Below are positions 1 to 14,080 of a stretch of DNA of 64,000 bases, piece after piece. The notes beneath the pieces are model-generated. The model did not search any database. It was not told the origin of the DNA and saw only the letters and a list, made by a program, of their open reading frames with translations. This stretch comes from Sarcomyxa edulis. Taxonomy: Eukaryota > Basidiomycota > Agaricomycetes > Agaricales > Mycenaceae. Position 1 is the first letter of the stretch. Each line of letters starts with the position of its first letter. Both the position numbers and the translations under genes were made by a program. The DNA is taken from positions 1,455,296-1,519,295 of the forward strand of contig QUOL01000010.1 in the NCBI GenBank assembly GCA_009761415.1, read 5' to 3'.

Positions 1-2575
<2,575 letters not shown>

Positions 2576-3209
2576 GACGGGTATACCGAAGAAAGGTATG
2601 TTCCGAGAGTCGAGAAGCCCAGATGCAAGCTTAGTCGTAGTCGGAAGAGAAGAGATGTTTTTGACTTGGAAATTTCGAGGCGCCAACGTCTCAAGTAAAA
2701 TACGGGGCACGTGGGTATGAACTGACGTGGCACACTCAACCTCGGACTGTAAATGAGAACTGCCGGGATACGATCTCACCGGGAAAAGATGTGGAAAGGC
2801 GATGTTTGATCCATTCTACAGCTGAGGAGGAGAAATAGGAAGATGTGTGGGTGCATCCCTAACTAATCGCCACCGGAAACGCTTGTGATACCCAGAGACC
2901 TGCCACTCGGATATTCTACATGCATGTCGTACTCATGGCCCTCCTAAGCTATAGTACGCTCGTATTACATTGTACTGGTAGATGGTTGATATATAATCAT
3001 TTGCTTAGTGAGAAACCGCCACTTGAGTCAAACAAAAGTACATCCTCGAATTAGCGCCCGCTGGTCACGACCCGACTCATTGGGCAGACACGGCTAGCTG
3101 CCGACAACTTGTTCCCTCCAAAGGCAACCACAGGAACAAAAGTATCCTCTGATTGTCCTTCGGTTCTTCGACACTACGTAGGGCGTGAGGCCGTATCTCT
3201 TTTCTTCCC
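2576..3209. promoter_or_regulatory. Shared upstream region of the divergent calcium pump and SIP5-like genes
   Basis: No coding frame is supported here. The pump gene starts at 2575 on the minus strand and the SIP5-like gene at 3210 on the plus strand, so these 634 bases must hold both promoters. No clear TATA box or repeat was seen. Confidence 0.5.
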
Positions 3210-5225
3210 ATGGGCAACAGCTCCTCCTCCTCGGGGCGTGGCCACCAAGACGACCTCGTCGATTACGGCCACCTGACTCCCCAGGGCGTATATACCGGTG
3301 TCAGAGACTGGAATCATGCTATTGTCTCACAGCTCATATGTGCCAGAAAACTCGCCCCCTTCTATCGTCCTCTAGAGGATTACGATGAATCCTGGGACGA
3401 TGACCAGATCCTCGCAGCTAGAAAGGAGCTACCCCAGGATCCAGACACCTACCATCCAGATTCCATTACGCGTATCGAAGCAAGTCTTTCTAACAACTCC
3501 AGGCTTATTAACAAGAAACCAGCTTCTCTCAAAGAACCGAGTAAGCCAGAGGCTGCCGTATACAGGGGTGCTGTAGAATGCCCGATATGTTTCTTGGTGC
3601 GTAGTTCGTCGTGTGGCTTGTCAGCTCCTCATATTGATACCACGCATTATTTCACTCTAGTACTATCCTCCGAATATCAATCGTTCCCGATGCTGTGACC
3701 AGAACATTTGTACCGAATGCTTTGTTCAGATAAAACGAAGTGAACCCACTACTACACATCTTGTTTCTGACCCCGCGGCTTGTCCCTACTGCGTCCAAGA
3801 CAACTTTGGCGTGGTATATACGCCCCCTCCTTGGCGTAGTGGTATCGGCAGTGAACCAGCGGTCAGTTTCTTCTTCTGATCTATCGTTTACTGTGTCTGA
3901 TACCCCACCCTACGATATGGACCATTATCCGATTCTTAGGGATCCTTATGGTCTGAAGCACCTCGGGCGCAACCCTCAATAGAGTCGACGCCCTACCCTA
4001 CGCATAAACGACGACAGAAGAGCTTTGGTCCTGATAGTCCCGAGGTTGTCACAACAGGCGAGTATTCTTTTGCAGCCCTGCGAATCCCAACAACCTTAAC
4101 AGCTTCCAATAGACCAAATTCGGCCTGACTGGGAGGCTAAATTGGCTGCTGTTCGTGCTGCAGTCACACGACGTGCCAATAGACGCATTATAATGCGGCA
4201 AGTAGGAGACCGACTCATTCCTGTTGGCGTCACGAGTGGTCGGGTACATGCTCTGACTCCTGAGGAAGCTGCACAGAGTGAAGTTGCCGAAGGAGGTGGA
4301 AGTCGGAGGTCAAGACGGAGACAGCAGCAGCCGCAAGCAGGCGACGGTTTCGATCAATTTATGGGATCGATGGGTCTTGGAGGACACGATTTGGAGGAAG
4401 TGAGTTACCCTAGTTGTTCAATGCAAATCCAGAAATTTACGTGTAACGATACAGCTTATGATAATGGAAGCCATGCGGCTGTCTCTCATCGACCAAGAAG
4501 AACAGCAGAAGAAGGACGCTGAGGAGAAAAAGAAGAAGGAGAAAGAACAAGCAGATAATCCAGGCCAAGCCGGCCCTTCGACTTTGGAGGGTCAGTCTAC
4601 GAATCAAGGATCGGGTTCATCATCATCTTCCTCTCATGACGCCTCTCCTGTAGACTCTTCAGTATCGCCGTCTCCTCAAAGCACAGATCCAGCTTCGGGA
4701 GAAAACCTTGGTGCTCAACGAACTTCCTCGAGCGCCTCGCGGAGTCGAACGCCGTCTCCAGCGCCACCCAGTCAAACTCAAACTCTGTTACCCCACACAG
4801 CGAATTGGCGACCGCAGACACCAAATCCTTCTCCCTTCAGCACCCTCAACGCTGCACTAAGCGCAGCTACAACAGCAACTGCTATTCTCAATCACAGCAA
4901 CACGGATGTCAGCACTTCTTCCACTTCTAATGACACTTCTTCAGCAGTAGCGCCAATCATCACGATAAGCAATGACGCCGCAACACAGCACGATTCTAAC
5001 GATACCACCTCTGCCACAAGTGCAGAGCCGATCAACTCATCACGACCCGAGGCAGCTCCTCAAACCGACTCCTTTGCATCGTCAGTTTTCTCAGCCTACG
5101 ACAATCTGCCTTCCTCTCCTGATACATCATCCCACCTACCTTTATTGGGTGAATCACAACCCGGAGAGGCTTCGGCCACAAAGGCCACGACGACACCGGA
5201 AGAGCGTACTGATTATTTTGGGTGA
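3210..5225 (+). CDS. SIP5-like RING-type zinc-finger protein
   Basis: Resembles fungal SIP5, a Snf1-interacting protein in yeast that bridges the kinase to the Reg1/Glc7 phosphatase. Start ATG at 3210 gives [10 protein letters not shown]; Gly2 is a plausible myristoylation site. A RING-like zinc-binding region begins with CPICFL, is interrupted by an intron, and continues with [12 protein letters not shown] and CPYC. After it come a basic segment ([18 protein letters not shown]), the [13 protein letters not shown] block, an [16 protein letters not shown] helix with a lysine/glutamate-rich coiled-coil tail, and a long low-complexity Ser/Thr/Pro C-terminus ending at the stop 5223-5225. Several short introns; one (4058-4112) has a GC donor (GCGAGT) and keeps the frame. 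Function is inferred from the family; the disordered tail is typical of basidiomycete members. Confidence 0.8.
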
Positions 5226-6001
5226 TTAAATCTCATTATTCTGTTCTATCCTCGCTAACGCAAGCTTGGGTCGGGGATGCAGTGAGGCTAGCACACAGGG
5301 ATGAGGCCCGTTATAATTGTAACATTTTAGGATCGTGCTCTGTAAACCCTCTCATTACACTCTTCTCCCATACCATTCATTCTGCTGTAGCCTATCTAGA
5401 TGACTCTCTCTACTTTTTGCTCTTTTTCTGCTGCATTTGGTGCGTTCAAATCTCTCGTCCCTCCGACATAATACACTCCTCCCTCTATCCTCCCTCTATC
5501 CTCCCCGGACACCCGGTTATCCTGCTCAATCGTCGTTTCTTCTCCTCTTATGTGAACATATAATATGACATATTCTTAGAATCGCTCGCCAGCTATAGGA
5601 GTTGCCTGCATGATGATGGTTGGAGTTCCTCGAGCTCGTCAATACTGCTATACATAGACTCAAATCAAATCGTCGACAGTCTGCAATAAGCATCATTCGA
5701 CTGGTAGATGAACGCATAGCGGGGGCCGATAGGTAGATATGTAAGATAGTGCTAGTTGTTCGACGTTGAACGTTTGAACACTGAAACCGACTGATATGAT
5801 ACAACTGGAACCAATGTATCTCTCCATCGATCTACCCGAGGTGTTTCGTTCGAAAAAGAAAAGCTGATGAGATGGTCAACGTTTTCAAGTTTGAGGTATT
5901 ATGTGGGTGTGGAGTTACAATATCGTAGAAGGTTGTGATGCCTTCGATATTTTGGAGAAGCGCTAAGTTCCCGGACCGGGAGGTGGATCGATGCGTGATT
6001 T
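5226..6001. other. Convergent 3' spacer, no gene seen
   Basis: Lies between the 3' ends of the SIP5-like gene (+) and CBP4 (-). Pyrimidine-rich near 5400-5530. The short open frames here have no motif and no splice partners. Confidence 0.4.
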
Positions 6002-6896
6002 TTACTTCCTTTCAGCCCAGATGGGTTTCATGGCATCCGGGTCTGCCAGCTCTCCCTCGGGCTTTGTTGGGGACTAGTACACGTGGAACAAAGGAGGACC
6101 ACGATCACGGCCACGAGAAGAGCGAGAAGGAAAGTAAGAAGGAAAGTTCGAAGTCAGTTTTTTTTGGAACACAGAAAGAAAGCGGCGGTGAGAATGTGAA
6201 GTAATACGAAAAGAGCTGACCTTCTGCGCGTCGGCCTGACGCGTCACGGCTTCTTCTAGAGCCCGATTCGCAGCCCGCCTTGCATCCACTCTTCGTCTAA
6301 GGTCGGGGGCTAAGGCCTATGATAGAAAGTAAAACACAATACATCAGTACGACAAGATCCTTGAATGTTACGCCACAGAACCACCCAAAACTCAAATGAA
6401 TCAGATGAGCATGCTGTTAATGTTGGATGAATGTAGAACAGGCAGGGGCAGGGGGCAGGGACACGAAGGAAGGGGAAAACGGAGAAAAGGACTTCGCTCA
6501 CCTGGTACGTTTCTTCCGGGGTGGGCACGGTAGCTAATAGATGGAAAAATACCACGCGCATATGATCCGCGAGCAGGATGGCAGAGAGTCAGGGGAAGGG
6601 GATGGTAATGGGAAAAAAACTACGAGCCTCTCATCAACCCATAGCCAAATGTTGTAACTGGTTGTACGACCGCACATGTCCGTTTGGAGGGGTGGAGACG
6701 TTTACAGAATCGAAGCGGTCCAGTTCCGAAGAGAATCCATGAGGGGGTCGTGTGTATCCACAGGTTCGGGATAGCGGAAATATGAAGGGAAATATGGAAG
6801 TACAATGACATTGAGAACTTTTCTGGATGCAAACGAGAGAGAAAACGCACGTCCGACTGCCGCTATAGCGAATCTAATCCAAGGGAATCCTGACAT
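6002..6896 (-). CDS. CBP4: CBP4-like assembly factor for mitochondrial cytochrome bc1 complex
   Basis: Small mitochondrial inner-membrane protein needed to assemble ubiquinol-cytochrome c reductase (with Cbp3/Cbp6, around newly made cytochrome b). Five small exons on the minus strand: 6896-6851, 6657-6628, 6533-6502, 6316-6221, 6073-6002, giving 91 residues, the usual size. The N-terminus MSGFPWIRFAIAAVG leads into one membrane helix ending FGYGLMR, then the family motif ATVPTPEETYQALAPDLRRR, a charged helical region, and a tail ending DPDAMKPIWAERK. Start chosen because MSGFPW.R is the family N-terminus. Exon 2 must end at a GC donor (GCTCGT) to keep the frame, which is unusual. The first intron (193 nt) contains a misleading open frame. 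Recognition is from the motif pattern; no search was run. Confidence 0.8.
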
Positions 6897-7417
6897 CGTG
6901 CTGATTACCCCAACTTGGTCGCGCAAACTGAAATGACCCCAACTAAGAAAAGAGAAAAGAGGAGTAGAGCAGTTTGCTTCTGAGCACTAACCTAACGGAA
7001 ATGAGAGTCTTCTGGCTAGCGTGCTCAGAACCGTGTAAAATATAAGTACAACCAGCTAGCTGCTGTGCTCGAAGGATTTGAGGTCGAAGTTCTGTTCAAG
7101 TTTGGCGAAACTTGCTCAAACTCAGAACGCGTCCGAGTCCAAATCGATCATGTGGGCTCGACACAGCGCAAGTGCTGATATCATACAAGGAGCAATATAG
7201 AAAAATATAATAATTCAAGGGCATCAATAATAGTAATAGCAACACAATAATGTACGGGATACAGATGCGAGGGCGGGAAGCGGGCGCGTTCGAAGCAGTA
7301 GTGCAAAAAAATGTCATGAAGTTCGAGAGCCCCCAAGTTCCCAAACGGCGTATATCTCATGAATATATCATCAACACCAAGGGCGCGGCACCACAGACAT
7401 TAGCGAGACGGAGATTC
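6897..7417. other. CBP4 upstream region / arrestin-like 3' region
   Basis: About 520 bases between two minus-strand genes. No supported coding frame; probably the CBP4 promoter and the 3' UTR of the next gene. Confidence 0.4.
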
Positions 7418-9594
7418 CTAAGCCTCTCCAGCAGCAGGATACTGCACAGTCATCCGTTTCCTCTTATAGGCAAACCCTACCATATCGCTCGACTTCCGAC
7501 TTTGCTGCTCTATCCTCTCCAACTCCTCCTCCCACGCCCGCACCTGCACCTGATCTACAGCCCGCAACGGAGTCCCCTGTACCCCACTAGTAGCGGTGAT
7601 GGTACTTCCAGTGACACTCTGTGTGCTCAGGACAGTTCCCGCATCATTACTAGTAGGCACGAACGACATTCGGGGAGAAAAGTACTTGCGTTGCGTTACT
7701 GTGACATCTACATCATCCGTCGTACGAGGATTCACGAGTCTCCTTCGACAAGATAGATTTTCAACATCGTCTTCCTGCGGCCTTGTACGCCCGTACGCTT
7801 CGATCCTCGCACCCGAAAAGCTAAACGGTTTATCCCGAGGACCCGCAGATGTGTGCGGCCTCCGCGTTGATGTCTTTGTTTTTGTGGGTTTGCCACTAGT
7901 GAATGGAGCTGATGCTGACGACATGTTGTGTGAGTGGGCGAGATCTATAGCCATCGATTTGCGTAATCCCGAGTCAGCGATTTCACCGTTGGCGGGCGGT
8001 GGAGGTGGAGGCAGGGTATCACGGTGCTCTCGTTTTGTTCTGCGAGGCGACTTGGATTTGGAACGACCATTCCCGAGGCCGTCGCCGTCGAGAGATGATT
8101 GAGAAAATGTTGCCAATTCGGTGTATTTGGATATAGCGAGCTGACGTTCCGAGTCGTTGGTCGAAACGATGAGTAATTCCTGTTCTGCCAATTCTACGGT
8201 ATCGGTTCCAGAAGGCGAGGATATGGTGATCTAGTATCAAGATTTCGCTATCAATTTGAAAGCAAACACCCCAAAGCAAAAAGAAATGCGTCACCTTTAT
8301 TCGGACGAAAAACCTAACGGAGATTAGGTCGGAACGGATGGTCTCGCCTATTGCCCACCGGCTTTGGGATTTCGCTGCAGGCCATTGGAGCGTTAGTGTC
8401 TTACTCCACACACCATTGCTGTCCCGCGCAAATATGCCGGACGTTTCGGTACCGGCTACGGATGTAATGTTTATTTTCGACTCCGGTGGGGTAGGGCTGG
8501 GCGGCACCTTGGCATTGAGGGCATGGGTGGAATCTGTATCGCTGATTAGAGACGGAGTGGACGGTGAGATAGGACTATCGGTGGGGTATAATGTTGCAGC
8601 GTTATTAGTCGTGAGGAGAGCGTTCGATGAGTCATGGTATAATGCAGTGGGGGAATAGGAAGTTGATGTTGATGATGATGGCAATGAATATGATGGTATT
8701 GGTACGGGTAACGAACTGGAGTTTGACATGGGAAACTCTTGGGATGTTGGAGATGCTGGAGAGAAGGGTTCATAGAACTGAATGCGTCGTTCGATGACGA
8801 CGTGTGCGCTACGAATGGACACAGACGGGTCGACGGGGAAGAGATGGAGAGGGATCGAGATGAGGTCGAGCGGACCTATAGGTGATGTAGGAGGTTTCAG
8901 GCAATATCGAATCCGTGGGGCGCGAGGTTTGTTTGTCTGGAGGTTGAGGATGGGCGCTGGAGGTGTGGGAGTGGTGGGAGTATGTGGCGGAAGGTCGTAC
9001 CGTATGAGAGGGAGCTCGAAATGTTTGATTTGCCGGCTACCGACACCGGTAATATGCATGTGTTGCATGACTAGGCCAACATAAGCTCAATCGCGTATAG
9101 AGATTATAGAGCGTACCTGCTTCGACTCTCCAGACACACCGATAATCCACGAAGGATGTCGTGCTGAAACCTGCTACTTTGGCAGGTATTACGATGCGGA
9201 AAGGCAGCTCCATGTCGCCAATGTCTTGATAATTCTGACCTTGTGGTTTCGACCACAGCACCTGTGGCATGTCTACCAGTACATTCGAGCTTAGAACGCC
9301 AGTGCGGCCTATGCGGGACTCGTAGCAGCGAACGGTGATGGTAATAGACGTTGCGGGGAGTTGTTTCAGATCGGATTCGATTTTTGTACGGACAACTGTG
9401 AGGGGTTTTAGTAATATTCTGCAATATTAAGCGCGACGTGTACCTCCTTCGACCTTGACTGGGGTCATACCCAGATAGCCGGTGTATGGAAAGTATCTAA
9501 CACCCTGGTTTCCTACGAGGAGAGTTAGTTGTATATTTTGGGTATAGTGGGATGGGACGGAACCTTTTGGGGAAGCAAGGATGAGTTGAACCAT
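7418..9594 (-). CDS. Arrestin-fold protein, function unknown
   Basis: Four exons on the minus strand. Start ATG 9594-9592 (MVQLILASPKGSVPSHY); introns follow KVEG, RVEA and FFVRIK, and the frame is continuous across all three. The N-terminal 250 residues look like an arrestin sandwich: an early strand QNIQLTLLVGNQGVRYFPY, then ELPFRIVIPAKVAGFSTTSF followed by the re-entrant strand VDYRCVWRVEA. The second half has HITGVGSRQIKHFELPLIRY and, after a long Pro/Ser/Thr insertion, a last strand KITISSPSGTDTVELAEQEL. The C-terminal 240 residues are disordered and basic (KSKSPRRTKREH), with a short helix REWEEELERIE-like near the end (AWEEELERIEQQ). Fungal alpha-arrestins act in ubiquitin-dependent endocytosis and pH signalling; no PY motif was noticed, so the role is open. 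Confidence 0.68.
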
Positions 9595-9806
9595 AGTTTG
9601 TTGGTGGAAGAGCGAAAAGAAGAGAGTGATGTGTGGACCATGGCAATGAAATAAGTGAGCAAGGAAGAACCTACTTCGCGTGACTGTCACTTCGATCTCT
9701 GTGACAAGAACCCATCATTTCATACCATCCCTACTCGGCTGCAGTCTAGTCTAGTCACTGCGGTCTAAATCTTGGCCCCCACTAGCTCTCCTCCTCCTCA
9801 CACACA

Positions 9807-11831
9807 ATGCCTTCCCCATTCTTCGTTCCAATTCTGCTGGCCGGAATGATCCTCACCGCAAGTTATCGTATATTTTGCATTCACCCTCTTCATTTACCCT
9901 ATCTCTTCTAATAGGGCTCTAGTAACTCGTTATGGAGCAAATGGCAGGTAACTCGCATTTCGTCCATCTCATATCACCCACCCTTAATCCCCATCGCCAG
10001 GATATGCAATGTGTAGAGAACTGCGCTGATCCAGATCATCAAGTTCTCTACGAACAGCCCGTCTGGCAAACTCTGCAGATGTTCCGTGCGTGTCCAATCT
10101 ATCTTATCCTAACAATCCACTTCTAACATTCCGAACCAGTCGGAGAGATGCTCTGTCAGTCTCAATCCTCTCAATCCAGCCTTGCCTATTACGCTAACCG
10201 GTACATGTGCTCCCATCTCAAGGTTTCCTCCCCGTCATATACACGTGGCTTAGAACAAGATGGCACTCATCTTCCGTTCAACTTCCGACCGATGACCCCG
10301 ATACCGAAGAACTTCCTCAAATTCAAAACAAGCTCGTCCCCCAACAACTCACCGGATGGAAGGTTCTCCTCTTATGGATTCCGGCCGCCTGCGATCTCAC
10401 CGCTACAACCGTCAGTCCTTGACCTCCTTCACTAACGCTGGCGCTGACGCCCAATGTCTTTCTCTGTCAGTTGATGAATGTAGGCCTACTATATACCCCA
10501 GTGTCCATCTATCAGATGACCAGAGGCGCCCTTGTCCTCTTCGTCGGCACACTTAGCGTCGTATTTCTCCGCCGCAGGCTCTGGCTGTATCAGTTCAGTC
10601 GCCCTTGTTCTCTGTTCATCTTTTGCAAATAGATTGACTTCCCGCCTTTGTTCCCTAGATGGATATCCATGATCACAGTCATGGCAGGCGTGGCTTTGGT
10701 GGGCTTTAGCGGTTCTCTGATCAAGGACACTGTCAAAGACGCCCTTGTTCGAGCATTCGTTCCAGGGATCCATAACGCCGGTTTGCCACCCCCCGAACCC
10801 ATTGAGAAGCCCGAACCCACCACAGTGCTTGTCGGTGAGCAATCATTACCGATCTTCTATATTAGGTACACCCCATGTATACTGACGTATCCGTGATTTT
10901 TAGGCGTATTCTTTATCCTTTTCGCTCAAATCTTGTAAGACACTTCTATTCCGCGGTCCGGACACTAATCCAACCTTGCACTCAGCACTGCCACTCAATT
11001 CGTCGTAGAAGGTATCTCACAACATCCTTATGGTGCTCGCCGTATCATATATGTGACTAAATATTTCGTTACAGAAAAGATTCTAGGGCATTATGCCGTC
11101 GCCCCGCTTGTCGCAGTTGGCTACGAAGGTCTTTTCGGCACAATTTCCGTCCTCCTATTCGTACCCATCCTCTCAATCCCATCAATAGCCTCCCTCACGC
11201 CTTTCTTTGACCTTCCGCGCGGCTGGCATCAGATGATCGACACCCCCGCAGTCCTATATTCCGCCTTGGCCATAGCATGTAGCATCGCGTTATTCAACTA
11301 CTTTGGTTTGAGCGTCACCAGGCATGTCAGCGCCACGGCGCGGAGCATAGTCGACACATGCCGAACTCTGGTGATCTGGATCATCAGTTTAGGTTTAGGC
11401 TGGGAAAGGCTTTTATTCCCTGTCTCACTTTTACAGGTCCTCGGGTTCTCGTTGTTGGTGTTAGTACCAAGATTCTTCTACTAGAACAGCCTCTTTGGAT
11501 TTAGAACTTACTGACGGTTTTGTTTTGTTCATCCCGTGTAGGTACGGAACTGTGAGTTATTTATCTTTGTATACATTTCTCCGTGGATTTATCTAGCCCC
11601 TTGTAGTTCCTCTTCAACAATCTCGTGTCTCCACCATCATGTATCCCAGGCCACCCTCCTGCACCTCCAGTCGAACGTGCTACAGACGCTGAAGAAGCCG
11701 AGGGTCTGCTTTCCCCGATCGACGAAACTGCCATACTTCCAGCCGACCTAGGACAGAGCGGGTACGACGTCGTTCCAGAAGGCCAACACGCCATAGCGCG
11801 GGCGAGTAGCACCGTTGCGCGTAACGATTGA
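9807..11831 (+). CDS. SLC35F6-like multi-pass transporter (drug/metabolite transporter superfamily)
   Basis: Predicted ten-helix membrane carrier like SLC35F6 and nucleotide-sugar transporters. Start ATG 9807 opens MPSPFFVPILLAGMILTGSS; the first intron (9858-9914) has a GC donor, GCAAGT. Family features: GSSNSLWSKWQ after helix 1, FLGEMLCFLPVIYTWL, LLLWIPAACDLTATTLMNVG, YTPVSIYQMTRGALVLFVG, and the motif AQIFTATQFVVEEKIL. Later helices include GYEGLFGTISVLLFVPIL, ALAIACSIALFNYFGLSV and TLVIWIISLGLGWERLLFP. A polar acidic tail follows (stop 11829-11831). Roughly nine introns, many interrupting codons. The substrate cannot be read from sequence. Confidence 0.82.
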
Positions 11832-14080
11832 TGCCTCATGTATAATATCTTTCTTGCACCCTTTCTTGGATGAATCACTATGGACATAAGCTGACTTGTT
11901 AATACTACCTAAATTCTACTGACATTCAAACTTCGCGAGTAGGATCCGGAAATCGTTATGCCAACCACCGCCACCAGCCTGGACGAGGAGCCACCTCTGT
12001 AAAACCCGGCTCCGTCGGTAATTCGTGTTTTGCGGCCATCGTGCTATTCCACGATTGTTTTTATCCCTCGAAATCTTTCTAATCTTGAAAAACTGCGCGG
12101 CCCGGGTAGGATCTAAGAATGTGGAACTTTCCACGCGTAACGCGTCGAAAGACTTGGCAACACCGGCACGCGTCCACATTCTGGGTTTCGCTTGACACAC
12201 GTTGCCGAAGTTCGTGATATACAGTATAACGCGCCATCACAGGCCATCGCCATTACGATCATGCCCGAGGATGAAATCGCGCAAACTTGGAACTAAGTAG
12301 TAGTCGGCTAAACAGTATTCTGAATAGGTAAGGGTGACAAAACTTATATTCTATCCGAGGCTGCTTATAAAACCTTACTCAGCAGGTTCTTCATATATAT
12401 CGCTACCTTACAAACGCAAGTGCTCTCGGTTCAAAAATGCTTTTTAGCAACTTCTCAATCTTTCTCAGCCTGATTATGTCCTCCTCCGGAAGTCGGACAC
12501 TTACGCTTCGACGGGCGGTCCATGATTCAAGAAATTCGAAACTCGAATACTTGAAGTCTTTCTCGGGCTCTTCCCGTTCTATGAATAGTTCGAATCGAAA
12601 GGTGGAGGTGATCACTTGCTTCAACACCATCTCCATCTCCATGATTCTGATCGTTGTAAGCTTTGTGTAAGCTGCACGTTCAAATCCCTATAGAAACCCT
12701 ATAAGCGCTGGTCTTAGACCTCCAGAGTATGGACTCCTCCGAGTCTTAACGTGTATCCCGCGGATTCTCCGCCTTCCATCTACGCGTTGATGCGTTGTGC
12801 AGTTCTCTCGGGCATTGATGGCTTTATCGGACTCATATAGGCTGGTGGCGCCCACATGCATTCTCACATTTCCCGAGTGGCCGTTTTTTTCTTTCTTCTT
12901 CTACAAAGGAAAAAGGAAATGGCTTCTGCTTGAGTCTTCTTCTTGAGTCCAATTCTCAGTTCATTTGTATTGTCTCCATAGTGCATGGCAGTACTTTGAA
13001 GGATTCACCACGAGGTAGTAATAGAGAGGGTGATTTATTGTGCGCGGAAGCCTTCTTCGAAGGCTCTATATCATGTATGATTGCAGCTGCACAGTAGAAC
13101 GTACACGCAGCACGGGCACGGTAATCCTCTATCCCCGGGCCCGATCAATGGTAGCTCATCGAGCTGAAGAGTCGGCGAAGCTCGTGGTGACACCGAGCAA
13201 CGAGCTCATCGTATCAAGGGAGTCATCGGAGTGAGAAGGGGTGTTTTGATGAAGCTCGTGACGGTCTAGGATCCAAGACGTAGCACAGGCGTCGGTGATG
13301 TTATATAAAAACGCGTTGACGGAGCATGTTCTCGGTCATCGTCCGCGAGATTGGTGAGGTTGACCAGATTATGAGTCAGAGGCACCTAATCAAAAAAAAT
13401 TCAAACGTTTCTTGTCATGCAGACGACGGATTGCATCTCTATCGAACCCCGACTTCTCTCTCCAGGAGTAACACGAGGTGAAAGACGACGAGACGATGGG
13501 AATGCAAAGCTAATCTTCCCGCATTGATCAGACCGTCGAGGTCACTCAGCCTCAGGAAGGCGCGATGAGGTGTTACTTTCTCGCTGGTATTAAGGGAGTT
13601 CCAAATGAGGTTGAAAGACGCTGTCCGGCGATGAGACCTCGGAAACAGAGGTGGCTGTTTGTTGTCAAGATAGGCATTTTTCTAATACACTGTAAGTAGA
13701 GCCTTGTATGCAGTGCACGCGTATCAAACACTAGAACCAAGAGTCCAACTATGCACGACAGTTCAAGTCATTGCTTGAGAGAGCAAGAGATTGTATCGAT
13801 TCCGCAGTTCCGATTTGAATGAAAGAAGAGGTCAGTGTTGTGTTATTGCTTGTGAACGTCCGAAGAAGGTGTCCCAAAAATAGAAGTGCGATAGTATTGA
13901 CATTTATTGACCATAGGCTTCGAGAAAACTTGCAATTGTGAGGAACACGCTCGTAACAATGTTCGGAAAAAACGATAGAGATTATATATGTAAGATATTA
14001 AGTGGTCAAAGAACAAGAAATGGGGGGTCACTAACACAAAAAAACGTACTAGGTATCAGTTCAAAACTACCGAGTCCCAG
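11832..14080. other. 2.2-kb region without a supportable gene
   Basis: Lies between the 3' ends of the transporter (+) and the DUF2235 gene (-). Small open frames exist, for example 12642-12403 on the minus strand (79 codons, charged), but none has splice partners or a known motif. Poly-T/A runs and scattered short palindromes (one near 13050-13066, AGCCTTC/GAAGGCT) suggest decayed repeat DNA; that is inference. Confidence 0.4.

Noticed and set aside
6640..6740. Protein-like frame ELDRFDSVNVSTPPNG on the minus strand as a CBP4 exon
   Set aside because: It lies in the first CBP4 intron; the family N-terminus (MSGFPWIRFAIAAVG...FGYGLMR) uses other frames and fits without it.
12403..12670. Small genes on either strand
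   Set aside because: Both strands are open over the same bases, with no motif, no splice partners and no promoter evidence.
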